Source: Planctomycetota bacterium (GTDB lineage: Bacteria; Planctomycetota; SZUA-567). From it: a stretch of 6,604 bases of DNA. Shown here one piece after another: positions 1 to 6,099 of the stretch. The position numbers and the translations under genes are program-made. The notes under the pieces were generated by a model that saw only the letters and a program-made list of their open reading frames with translations, did no database searches and had not been told where the DNA came from. Position 1 is the first letter of the stretch. Each line of letters starts with the position of its first letter. The DNA is taken from the NCBI GenBank assembly GCA_031270145.1, contig JAISYD010000233.1, positions 1 to 6,604 of the forward strand, written 5' to 3'.

Positions 1-1484
1 GCTATTTTAAGCTCGCGGGCCTCCGGCCACTCCATCTGGATCAGTTTTTCCAGGGCCGGCGTCTCGGGAGCGATGGGGTGGAGCCGCCGTGATTCAACCC
101 GTAGGGGAATTCCCGGCAGTTCTTCTTCCCGCCACCAACTGCCATCGGACAGATCGGCGCTGTCGCGGAATACCGTCTCCTCCGGCATTCCGGCCAGGAA
201 AAAATGGCTTCCCGACGGATTGTCCAAACCTTCCTCGTATTCTTCCCGGGGCAGCGATTTCTCGGACGTTAGCTGCGGCGTTCCCTCCGGCCCCCGTCCA
301 TACTCCCGCAGGATGATTTGGTCGTTGTCATGGTCATAATCCCGCTCCACCTTTTTCAACCAAACCAATTTGCCGTTTTCATAGGTCAATTCGCCCTCGC
401 TATTGGCCATGGCTGAAACATGCGCGTAAGTGGTTATGCGCCGACCGGCCGGGTTGAACCTCGGACTGCTTAGTGCGCCTAACTCCTCGTCCTTGGCAAA
501 TATTCGCGTCTCAGGCCGCCAGAGCCAGCAATCATAGAGGATATTTTGCAAGCCTTGCGAAGAAATGATGCGGACATCGGGCCAGGCATCGAAATTCATA
601 TCCTCCGCGACGGCGAAGTATTCGCGGTTCTGATCGGTCATGGCTTCCGGATCGAAAGGTAGACGTTGCAACAGGACGGCGGGATTCGCCGCGGAGTACA
701 CTTCAATGGCGGCGTCGGCAATCTTCAGGGACAATTCCCTCCCTTCCGCCGGCGCCTTGTCCGCCTCTCTGTCCAAGGCGTCCCCCGACTTCTTCCACAC
801 CGCCTCGCCGGGGCCGGCTTCCTCCAGGGCCGCCAGGGGAATCAGCGCCTCCAGCAAGCCGGAAGCATAGGGCGCCACCTGGTATTCCTGGAAATGCACC
901 CGTACCCCATCCGGCTCCAGGCTCAGGGCGGCGTAATTGTCGGGCGTTGCTTCAAAACCTTCCATGAAGGAGGGAATTTCCCCCACCAATTTCGGCGCCA
1001 ATTGGGCGAATATGGCGAGCGCCTTCTCCGGATGCCGGAACAGCTTGTCCAGGGTCAACTCTTCGCCGTCTTCAATTGAAAAGTTATAAGTCTGCTTCAT
1101 ATGCCAGCCATGCGCCGCTCCCGGATTGTAGCCGCTTACCCGCAGGATAACGCTCACCACCTTGCTAGATGGCCAAGTCGCCTGATAATCGATCCATAAC
1201 CCATTGCCCGGTCCGGACATATCTGGATGATCATAGGGGCCTATGGTCTCCTTGAGCTGGGCGGCGTGGGCGGCCAGGAGATCGTACACTATGGCGCGGA
1301 CCCGCTCGTCGATGACTGGATGACCGAATTCCGGGTAGGCGAGCTCCGCCGACCACTGGAAACACGCTTCAATCCGTTTGCCCGCCCCGCCTCTGATGTT
1401 CTCCGCGTCGGTTGGCAAACCGTCCCCGGCCACCGCTTCAAGGCTGAGCCAGCCAAGCAAAATCAAACCGCCGATAAATCGCAT
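1..1484 (-). CDS. Secreted DUF3298 (RsiV-like) and XAC2610-like two-domain protein, C-terminus beyond window
   Basis: Reading leftward from the ATG at 1484, 494 codons run without a stop to the window edge, so the C-terminus is missing. The start is chosen because AAAGGAGAG lies just upstream and the first ~20 residues form a signal peptide: hydrophobic core, then AVA before GD, a signal peptidase I-type site. Residues ~40-220 match DUF3298, the extracellular domain of RsiV and PdaC-like proteins: a GAAHG motif with His125 (residues ~122-126), a DGEELTLDKLF stretch (~139-149), then the family's typical FQEYQVAPYASG segment (~198-209). Residues ~285-380 resemble XAC2610-like proteins: DMNFDAWPDV (calcium-loop-like), NILYDCWLW, an ELGALSSPRFNP stretch, and a final ENGKLVWLKK. 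It probably acts outside the cytoplasmic membrane. There is no anti-sigma transmembrane helix, so it is unlikely to be a true RsiV. Ligand and exact role are unknown. The gene follows the YTV gene after 356 nt. Confidence 0.85.
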   Translation of the reverse strand, partial: MRFIGGLILLGWLSLEAVAGDGLPTDAENIRGGAGKRIEACFQWSAELAYPEFGHPVIDERVRAIVYDLLAAHAAQLKETIGPYDHPDMSGPGNGLWIDYQATWPSSKVVSVILRVSGYNPGAAHGWHMKQTYNFSIEDGEELTLDKLFRHPEKALAIFAQLAPKLVGEIPSFMEGFEATPDNYAALSLEPDGVRVHFQEYQVAPYASGLLEALIPLAALEEAGPGEAVWKKSGDALDREADKAPAEGRELSLKIADAAIEVYSAANPAVLLQRLPFDPEAMTDQNREYFAVAEDMNFDAWPDVRIISSQGLQNILYDCWLWRPETRIFAKDEELGALSSPRFNPAGRRITTYAHVSAMANSEGELTYENGKLVWLKKVERDYDHDNDQIILREYGRGPEGTPQLTSEKSLPREEYEEGLDNPSGSHFFLAGMPEETVFRDSADLSDGSWWREEELPGIPLRVESRRLHPIAPETPALEKLIQMEWPEARELKI

Positions 1485-1590
1485 GAACTCTCCTTTGGCA
1501 AAAGATTTTCCCGACCTCGCACGATTCCTTGAGCATCCCAAGTGTCGCAAGCGGCAAAAGGTCAGCGCCTGCGTAGATTCCGAAATAGTT

Positions 1591-1621
1591 GGCATCCGAT
1601 AATAATTGCGGCGTCCGATAA
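1591..1621. repeat. Two direct repeats of a 12-mer, possible operator
   Basis: GGCATCCGATAA (1591-1602) and GGCGTCCGATAA (1610-1621) match at 11 of 12 bases and start 19 bp apart, close to two helical turns. They lie 107-137 bp upstream of the DUF3298 gene start. This is a plausible arrangement for a tandem-binding regulator, but two copies alone could also be chance. No other copy was noticed near the other genes. Confidence 0.35.
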
Positions 1622-1726
1622 TTTTCTTTCACCTTATTCGGGATTTTTGCTATTTTTGCCAAGGAGGAATTTTCTGTTTTAAATCGCTTGCATTGGAATG
1701 GTTGGGGTTAGTCAATTCACCCGCTT

Positions 1727-1752
1727 GGCGCGAGTCTTGGCCGATTCGCGCC
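1727..1752 (-). terminator. Second hairpin downstream of the YTV-type gene
   Basis: GGCGCGA (1727-1733) and TCGCGCC (1746-1752) form a perfect 7-bp G+C-rich stem with a 12-nt loop. It lies about 90 nt past the YTV stop, after the larger hairpin at 1772-1812. There is no U-tract on either side, so intrinsic termination is doubtful. It may act with the first hairpin as a block to 3' exonucleases or to read-through. Confidence 0.3.
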
Positions 1753-1771
1753 TGGGAAAACCCTTGCCGCT

Positions 1772-1812
1772 AGCGGGGGGAAAGCGGACAGCGGTTTGCC
1801 CGCTTTCCCGCT
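1772..1812 (-). terminator. Strong hairpin just downstream of the YTV-type gene
   Basis: The left arm (1772-1787) and right arm (1800-1812) pair over 13 bp, AGCGGGAAAGCGG against its complement, with three extra G in the left arm and a 12-nt loop. It begins 28 nt past the YTV stop codon, where a transcription terminator or mRNA 3'-stabilising structure would sit. No run of U follows directly (only UUUU about 11 nt later on the minus strand), so it is not a canonical intrinsic terminator. Confidence 0.45.
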
Positions 1813-1840
1813 GGAAATCTATTTCAAACCGTCGCGCTTT

Positions 1841-2584
1841 TCAGCAGTCCGGCTCAACCGGGACCTTCACCTTTTTCACCACCTGTTTTTCCACCGTCTT
1901 GGTGGTGCAAACGGCGCGCTTTTTCATGACCGTCTTGGTTTCCACCACCGGTTTCATGGTCACGACCTTTTTAAGAACCGGCGTTTGGACGAATTTCTTG
2001 ACCCTCACCTCCTTGGTGGCGGGAACTTGCTTCTTGACCTTGCGGATCTTGGTAATCGGCACGGTCACCGGGCACTTCACCATGACCGTGTATTCCTCGT
2101 CCACCATGATCGTCTTGTTGACCGGAACCGTCACGGTTTCGCAGACCTCGCGCCATACCTTGCTGATTTTGCCGGTGGCCGGATCGCAAACATCCTCGCT
2201 TATTCGCTTGGTCACAGTCTTTTCCACGTTCTCGCAAATAGTCTTGGGAACTTGGCGGACGCGGGTTTCCGGCCGTTTTTCGTAACGGGTTTTGTTCACC
2301 GTGTATTCCTCGCATTCCGTCACCCACTTCAGGCAATCCACCGTTTGGGTTTCGTACACCCACTTGCCCTCGCAAACCTCAACCTCGGTTTCGACCCGCT
2401 CCATGCGGGTGACCTGTATCTCGCAGGGCTCGTCCACGTATTCGGTCACCGGGACCTCGATCTTGACGGTTTCGCACACCTCCACCCATTTCTCCTTGGG
2501 TGGGCGTGGGTTGCAAAGATCAATGCCAAGGGCGGACCCCCCGGCGCAACAAACGACGGCCAGGCTCATCAACCATGTACGCAT
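1841..2584 (-). CDS. Secreted cysteine- and valine-rich YTV-type repeat protein
   Basis: A 247-residue exported protein, probably a cell-wall or envelope structural component as proposed for YTV proteins of Planctomycetes. The chosen ATG at 2584 has AGGAGG at ideal spacing and begins a signal peptide (MRTWLMSLAVV..., likely cleaved after ALG at residue 20). An in-frame ATG at 2623 would add 13 polar residues and lies in a hairpin. The mature part is almost all beta-prone V/T/K/E repeats with 12 cysteines (24, 37, 54, 71, 84, 91, 117, 133, 148, 171, 226, 247; the last is the final residue). EEYTV occurs at 92-96 and 163-167. W-x-EVCETV occurs at 33-40 and 144-151. The N-terminal half is acidic and the C-terminal third is lysine-rich. 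Disulfide cross-linking is a fair inference. There is no transmembrane helix after the signal and no proper lipobox. It has its own strong promoter. Confidence 0.83.
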   Translation of the reverse strand: MRTWLMSLAVVCCAGGSALGIDLCNPRPPKEKWVEVCETVKIEVPVTEYVDEPCEIQVTRMERVETEVEVCEGKWVYETQTVDCLKWVTECEEYTVNKTRYEKRPETRVRQVPKTICENVEKTVTKRISEDVCDPATGKISKVWREVCETVTVPVNKTIMVDEEYTVMVKCPVTVPITKIRKVKKQVPATKEVRVKKFVQTPVLKKVVTMKPVVETKTVMKKRAVCTTKTVEKQVVKKVKVPVEPDC

Positions 2585-2590
2585 GTTTTT

Positions 2591-2597
2591 CCTCCTT
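2591..2597 (-). promoter_or_regulatory. Strong ribosome binding site deciding the YTV-type start
   Basis: The minus strand reads AAAGGAGGAAAAACATG into the start at 2584. This is a near-perfect anti-16S complement at ideal spacing. It fixes the start at the second in-frame ATG, in front of the signal peptide, rather than at 2623. Confidence 0.75.
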
Positions 2598-2620
2598 TCT
2601 CCAACTGGGATATAGCGCCC

Positions 2621-2644
2621 CATCCTTCTCCGTTTGGAAGGATG
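2621..2644 (-). promoter_or_regulatory. 5'-end stem-loop of the YTV-type mRNA leader
   Basis: CATCCTTC (2621-2628) and GAAGGATG (2637-2644) pair perfectly over 8 bp around an 8-nt loop. With the -10 box at 2650-2655, the expected transcription start is about 2643, so the hairpin would form the extreme 5' end of the mRNA, followed by ~35 nt of open leader to the start codon. Such 5' stem-loops are known to protect abundant envelope-protein mRNAs from decay. There is no U-tract, so it is a poor terminator for the regulator gene that ends 6 nt upstream. Confidence 0.5.
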
Positions 2645-2649
2645 ACCGG

Positions 2650-2677
2650 ATTATAGAATATGTCTTTTCAATTTCAA
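2650..2677 (-). promoter_or_regulatory. Sigma70-like promoter for the YTV-type gene, overlapping the regulator's stop codon
   Basis: On the minus strand, TTGAAA (2672-2677; 5 of 6 consensus) is followed after 16 bp by TATAAT (2650-2655; perfect). The -10 box includes the TAA stop of the LuxR-type gene, and the whole promoter lies in its last nine codons. The predicted start is near 2643, giving a ~59-nt leader. This is the best promoter match I found in the window and suggests high expression of the YTV-type protein. Confidence 0.65.
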
Positions 2678-5236
2678 CCGCGATTGAATATTTGTCGGGG
2701 GTGTTTTTGGGGGTGTTTTATTTTCCGGATCCGTCACACCCTCCAACCAGCCGAGCAATTCCTTGCGGCTGGAAATGCCGAGTTTGTTATAAATGGTCAC
2801 AAAAGCCTTCTTGACCGTGCTGGGCGCAAGATACGTGGTTTCCGCTATTTCCCGGTATTTTTTTCCCGAGGCGGCCAAACGCGCCATTTCCAGTTCCCTT
2901 GCCGTCAAAGGCGCCTCGGCGCCGGAGAAATGCCGGGCCAGGATGCCGCGCCGCCTTTTCTCCCAGGCGGCGGCAAGGGCGCGGAGCCGGATTAGGCCGG
3001 AATCCGGATAACCGCTCGGGGCGGGAAGCCCGATGGATTCGATATGCCGCCAGTTTTCCGCGAACGGCATGAGGATGTCGTCCGGCAGGGCCAGGGTCAG
3101 GGCGATTCCCAATTCCTTCGCAGCCTCGCCTTCCGCCCCCAATTTTCTTCGGGCGGCGGCGTTGAAGATGTGCGCGTAAATGGCGAATAGCAGGTTTTTT
3201 CCGAACGCCCCGGATTCCAGCAGCCAGGAAAAAAGTCCCGGCAGTTCGGTCCAGCGCTCTTCCGCCATCAATATCTCCCCATGCACCAAGTAATAAAAGC
3301 CGCCGGCGAAATTATAGAGCCGCTTTTCTCCGTCCCGGCCCAAACCTAGCCATTCCGGCGCCTGTACCGGCCGGTTGACGGCGGCGTAGAGGTAGCCCTG
3401 GCACAAATCCGCGCTGTGCAGATAAAAATAGTCGCGCTTGTCCTTGACCAGGTTCCGCATGTCGCGCGCCAATTTGTCGGCGGCCCCGAAATCGCCGGCC
3501 ATCAGCGCCAGGCGCAGCCGGATGAACATGGCGCAAATGATGTTGCCGACCTGGTTGGCGTCCGCCGCCATGGCCTCGGCGCGCCGGACGGCGATGGCGG
3601 CCTCGACGAAGCGTCCGGCTTGGTAAAGCGCCTCGGCCTCCATGAGGTGTTCCCCGCCCGCTCCGTGGCCGGCCGCCAGCCGGTAATAATGCGGCATGCA
3701 TTCATGCATCAGGCGGATTTCCTCCGCCAGTTTCCCGCTTTCGCGGTGGAACATGAACAATACCGACGGCGATCCCAGGGTCCAGGGCGATTCCGGGGTG
3801 AACAACCGGGTGGGCCGGTCCAGCAGCTTGTTGGCCAGGCGGTGGTGGCGGGACATGGCGGCAATATCGTTGTAGGCCGCGAGCGAACGCAGTAATTCCA
3901 GTTCGCCGCGCCAGCCGTCCATCCGGGCGTCATTCTCCGCCCCGGATTCGCAATAGCCGCCCAGCCAGGCCAATTGGCGGACAAAGGCCGCGAAATCGCC
4001 GCAACTGAAGGCGGCTATGGCGTATTTGAAGACAGCGGCCGGATATTTCTCCAGCAGCTCCGCTGGGCATTCCTGGAAAAAATCCATAAAAAATCGCGCT
4101 TTTCCCGTGACCAGGGTACGGCTTGGATCCTTGTCCAGGGTTTGCAAGGCGGTTTCATAATCCCCCGCCTCCCGGTAAAGGGCGATGGCCGCCGTCGTGT
4201 CGCCTCGCGTCGCGAACCATTCGCTGCAACGGCGGCGTATAGCCAGCCGCCGCTTTCGCGGCAATTGCTCGAAGTGTTGCCTCATGCATTGCCGCACCAA
4301 GCTGTGCGGCAGGTACAATTTTTCCTCCGCGTCGTACCTGATGAAGGGGTTCTTGCGGCTCAATTCGGCCAATCCCTCCCCCGCCTCCTCTCCGGCCAGG
4401 AAAACGGCCTGTTCCAAAGTAAAGCTTTCCAGGGGATACAGGGCTAGCGCCAGTTCCTTGGCCGCCGGCGGCAAGGGTGCGTAAACCTCCCGATCCACCA
4501 TGGCCAGCAGGTCGGCGGGCGGAGAAATCTTCCCTGTCTTGAGGTAGCGCAACAGGTGGAGGTACAAGGCGCTGATCCAGCCGGAGGTGTTTTCGCAAAG
4601 GGTTTCGGCCTCGCCCTTGGTCAGGTTGACGCCGTAGAGCCGGTAGTATTCCCGGATTTCCCCGGCCCTGAGGGCCAAAACCTCCTGTCCGACCACCGTA
4701 AGCAACCCTTTGACTTCCAACAATTCGCGGCTGCCGTTGTAGGCGTCGCGGGAAATGAGCGCCGCCCCCAGGTTCCCTTCGCCCTGCCCGGCCAACGCTT
4801 CGCATAGCATGCCCATGCCCGCCGCTCCCTGATCCGCCAGCCGGTGGAAATCATCAATGACCAAAAGCGTCCGGACGGGGCAAACAAGATTTTGCAGCAA
4901 CTCCCGCGCCATGTCCACCCGCGCCGAGTCATGGGGATAGCCAAGCCGCCGCAGCGAAGCCGCCGTTTCGCCGGCCTCGGGAAAGCTTTGGCCGATGCCG
5001 CGGCAAAAATCCCGCCAGAAAACATCCAGGGAACCGCCCGGTACCTGGGTCCAGACGGCTCGGATTCCGTTTTCGCGCAAATATTCACGCGCCGCCGTGG
5101 TTTTGCCGTACCCCATGGGCGCGGCGATGACGGTCAGGGGCCGTTCCCGCAGAGGCGCCAGGCCGCGCCACAGGCGCTCGCTGAAGTAGAGGGCGGTTGA
5201 GTTGGGAGCGGGTTGGCTTTGCGGCTTAGCCGACAT
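2651..5236 (-). CDS. LuxR-family transcriptional regulator of the large ATP-binding (LAL/MalT-like) type
   Basis: An 861-residue cytoplasmic ATP-dependent transcription activator, normal length for LAL/MalT proteins. The N-terminal STAND-type NTPase has a Walker A APMGYGKTT (39-47) and a Walker B RTLLVIDDFH (122-131). It is followed by an ISRDAYNGS segment (161-169) and a winged-helix-like LYLPHSLVRQ region (~307-316). Residues ~335-770 are Ala/Leu-rich helical repeats (TPR/MalT-like), which usually sense an inducer. The C-terminal LuxR helix-turn-helix starts LTARELEMARLAASGKKYREIA at about 777 and continues through STVKKAFVTIYNKLGISSRKEL. An odd basic tail of ~28 residues follows, with a KTPPKTPP repeat. 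The ATG at 5236 has a weak GGTGA site and lies 12 nt after the ATPase/DUF4276 hybrid stop, so the two are probably one transcript. The inducer and targets cannot be read from sequence. The adjacent YTV gene is a reasonable candidate target. Confidence 0.92.
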   Translation of the reverse strand: MSAKPQSQPAPNSTALYFSERLWRGLAPLRERPLTVIAAPMGYGKTTAAREYLRENGIRAVWTQVPGGSLDVFWRDFCRGIGQSFPEAGETAASLRRLGYPHDSARVDMARELLQNLVCPVRTLLVIDDFHRLADQGAAGMGMLCEALAGQGEGNLGAALISRDAYNGSRELLEVKGLLTVVGQEVLALRAGEIREYYRLYGVNLTKGEAETLCENTSGWISALYLHLLRYLKTGKISPPADLLAMVDREVYAPLPPAAKELALALYPLESFTLEQAVFLAGEEAGEGLAELSRKNPFIRYDAEEKLYLPHSLVRQCMRQHFEQLPRKRRLAIRRRCSEWFATRGDTTAAIALYREAGDYETALQTLDKDPSRTLVTGKARFFMDFFQECPAELLEKYPAAVFKYAIAAFSCGDFAAFVRQLAWLGGYCESGAENDARMDGWRGELELLRSLAAYNDIAAMSRHHRLANKLLDRPTRLFTPESPWTLGSPSVLFMFHRESGKLAEEIRLMHECMPHYYRLAAGHGAGGEHLMEAEALYQAGRFVEAAIAVRRAEAMAADANQVGNIICAMFIRLRLALMAGDFGAADKLARDMRNLVKDKRDYFYLHSADLCQGYLYAAVNRPVQAPEWLGLGRDGEKRLYNFAGGFYYLVHGEILMAEERWTELPGLFSWLLESGAFGKNLLFAIYAHIFNAAARRKLGAEGEAAKELGIALTLALPDDILMPFAENWRHIESIGLPAPSGYPDSGLIRLRALAAAWEKRRRGILARHFSGAEAPLTARELEMARLAASGKKYREIAETTYLAPSTVKKAFVTIYNKLGISSRKELLGWLEGVTDPENKTPPKTPPTNIQSRLKLKRHIL
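2697..2720. repeat. 12-bp tandem duplication inside the regulator's tail
   Basis: GGGGGTGTTTTT (2697-2708) is followed at once by GGGGGTGTTTTA (2709-2720), 11 of 12 bases identical. Read on the minus strand it encodes KTPPKTPP in the linker after the LuxR helix-turn-helix. The unit length keeps frame, so copy-number changes would only lengthen or shorten the tail. Confidence 0.7.
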
Positions 5237-5248
5237 TGTTCACCGGTG

Positions 5249-5938
5249 TCATGGATGTGGTTCGGCGCCCCGCCGCGTAGATTGTTTTTCGAATTGCGCG
5301 ATTCCCGACAGGAAAACCGCGAAGCTGCTGGAACGCTTGTTTTTGATATCCAGATGCGGGGCGATGGTGCGCGAGCCGCCAATCCCTTGATAACAGCCCG
5401 AGGTCAATTTTTGCAATTCATCCTTTGGATGGGCGAGGCTATCGGGATTGCGGTATTTTTTCTTATTCTGCTGTCTGCCCAGTTTGGCGATTCCGAGACC
5501 GCGCTCCACCGCTTCCAGGTCGGCTAGATACCAGCTTTCAAGTTCACGGAAATCAAGGAAATTCCGAGGTTTTCCCGCGCTGCCCCGGCGATAGGAAAGC
5601 GTCTCGCGCACGACCGCCAGCTTTCCGTTCTCCTCGTCAATGGCCAGAAAATAAGTGGCCAGCGGCGAGTCCGGCTCGAAGTGGAATTTAAGTTCGATCT
5701 CAATCGGGCCGCTGCTGTCGCGGCTACGGACATCGGCGAAACCCCGGCGGCCGCCCATGCGGGCAAAGGCGACGCCCAAGTCATCCGTAAGCGCGTCCTT
5801 CAGGAAGAAAAAAATATTGAACAGGGTTGACTTGCCGGTCCCGTTGGCGCCGACCACGACGCAGAGACGCGGAAGCCTGTCGAATGTCGCCTCTCTGAAT
5901 GCCTGGAAGTTCTTCAGACGAATTGATTCGCTTCGCAT
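5249..5938 (-). pseudogene. AAA-ATPase N-terminus fused in frame to a DUF4276 C-terminus (deletion remnant)
   Basis: An intact 229-codon ORF made of two unrelated halves. Residues 1-130 are the start of an AAA_15/AAA_21-type ATPase: RLKNFQAFREATFD, Walker A GANGTGKST (30-38), then the beta-rich segment ending GKPRNFLDF. Residues ~131-218 are the end of DUF4276: RELESWYLADLEAVERG, KKKYRNPDSL, PKDELQKL, GSRTIAPHLD and KRSSSFAVF. In many genomes these are two adjacent genes, ATPase then DUF4276. Here the ATPase lacks its signature and Walker B motifs, and DUF4276 lacks its N-terminal, Toprim-like acidic residues. The seam is near 5549/5548 at codons TTC-CGT-GAA. The simplest reading is one in-frame deletion that removed most of both genes. 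Activity is unlikely, though a translated product is possible: ATG at 5938 with a weak GAGG site. The LuxR-type gene follows after 12 nt. An assembly artefact is the main alternative. Confidence 0.8.
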
Positions 5939-5974
5939 AAAAAGCCGCCCTCAACTTCCATCGTACATGAACCC

Positions 5975-6002
5975 ATATTAGCCGCTTCTCCCCCGGCGTC
6001 AA
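5975..6002 (-). promoter_or_regulatory. Sigma70-like promoter for the ATPase/DUF4276 hybrid and LuxR-type genes
   Basis: On the minus strand TTGACG (5997-6002; 5 of 6 consensus) is followed after 16 bp by TAATAT (5975-5980; 4 of 6). Transcription would start near 5968, about 30 nt before the ATG at 5938. It lies just past the rRNA terminator, so the downstream genes need not rely on rRNA read-through. Confidence 0.55.
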
Positions 6003-6056
6003 GGGAAATAACCTTCATGCTCGCTTGTCCGGCATGGTGAAAAAATCCCATTCAAC

Positions 6057-6086
6057 AAAAAATCCCCGCTTCGTTAAGAAGCGGGG
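6057..6086 (-). terminator. Intrinsic terminator of the rRNA operon
   Basis: CCCCGCTTC (6064-6072) and GAAGCGGGG (6078-6086) form a perfect 9-bp stem with a GTTAA loop. On the minus strand the stem is followed by A and then six T (6062-6057). It lies 14 nt past the 5S 3' end, so it ends the rRNA transcript. Confidence 0.92.
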
Positions 6087-6099
6087 ACAGAAAACAAAT

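Larger units (their letters stand above)
1485..1840. other. Intergenic region between the YTV-type gene and the DUF3298 gene
   Basis: I support no gene in these 356 bases. They hold two hairpins just past the YTV stop (1772-1812 and 1727-1752), a 12-bp direct repeat (1591-1602 and 1610-1621), and the ribosome binding site of the DUF3298 gene (1488-1496). The half nearest that gene is A+T-richer and could hold its promoter. I found TTGGCA, TTGACT and TATTAT elements on the minus strand, but no well-spaced -35/-10 pair. Confidence 0.6.

Noticed and set aside
1438..1662. 74-codon minus-strand ORF overlapping the start of the DUF3298 gene
   Set aside because: It begins at TTG with no ribosome binding site on its strand, resembles nothing, and runs out of frame into the well-supported signal peptide.
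1698..2285. 195-codon plus-strand ORF rich in Thr, Phe and Val
   Set aside because: Another antisense shadow of the YTV-type repeats. The transmembrane-like composition comes from reversed Lys and Glu codons.
2546..2551. Cys12-Cys13 of the YTV-type protein as a lipoprotein attachment site
   Set aside because: The preceding residues (AVV) do not fit a lipobox, which needs Gly, Ala or Ser before Cys, and a good signal peptidase I site follows at ALG.
2585..2623. Upstream in-frame ATG at 2623 as start of the YTV-type protein
   Set aside because: It lies inside the 5' hairpin with no usable spacing to a Shine-Dalgarno site and would put 13 polar residues before the signal peptide. The ATG at 2584 has AGGAGG.
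1796..2656. 286-codon plus-strand ORF rich in His, Arg and Phe, longer than the YTV gene it opposes
   Set aside because: It is the mirror of the repeated GTC/ACC/AAG codons of the minus-strand gene. It lacks a supporting start site, while the minus strand has promoter, Shine-Dalgarno site, signal peptide and family repeats.
2697..2720. G-rich tandem repeat as a G-quadruplex or telomere-like element
   Set aside because: Only two G5 runs are present, and the sequence is explained as KTPP codons.
3312..4805. Several 60-220 codon ORFs in other frames of the regulator gene, on both strands
   Set aside because: High-G+C shadows; the 861-codon frame is continuous with Walker motifs and a LuxR helix-turn-helix.
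5781..6002. 73-codon minus-strand ORF upstream of and overlapping the ATPase start
   Set aside because: Its start lies within the -35 box of the predicted promoter and its frame matches no family, while the overlapping frame holds Walker A.
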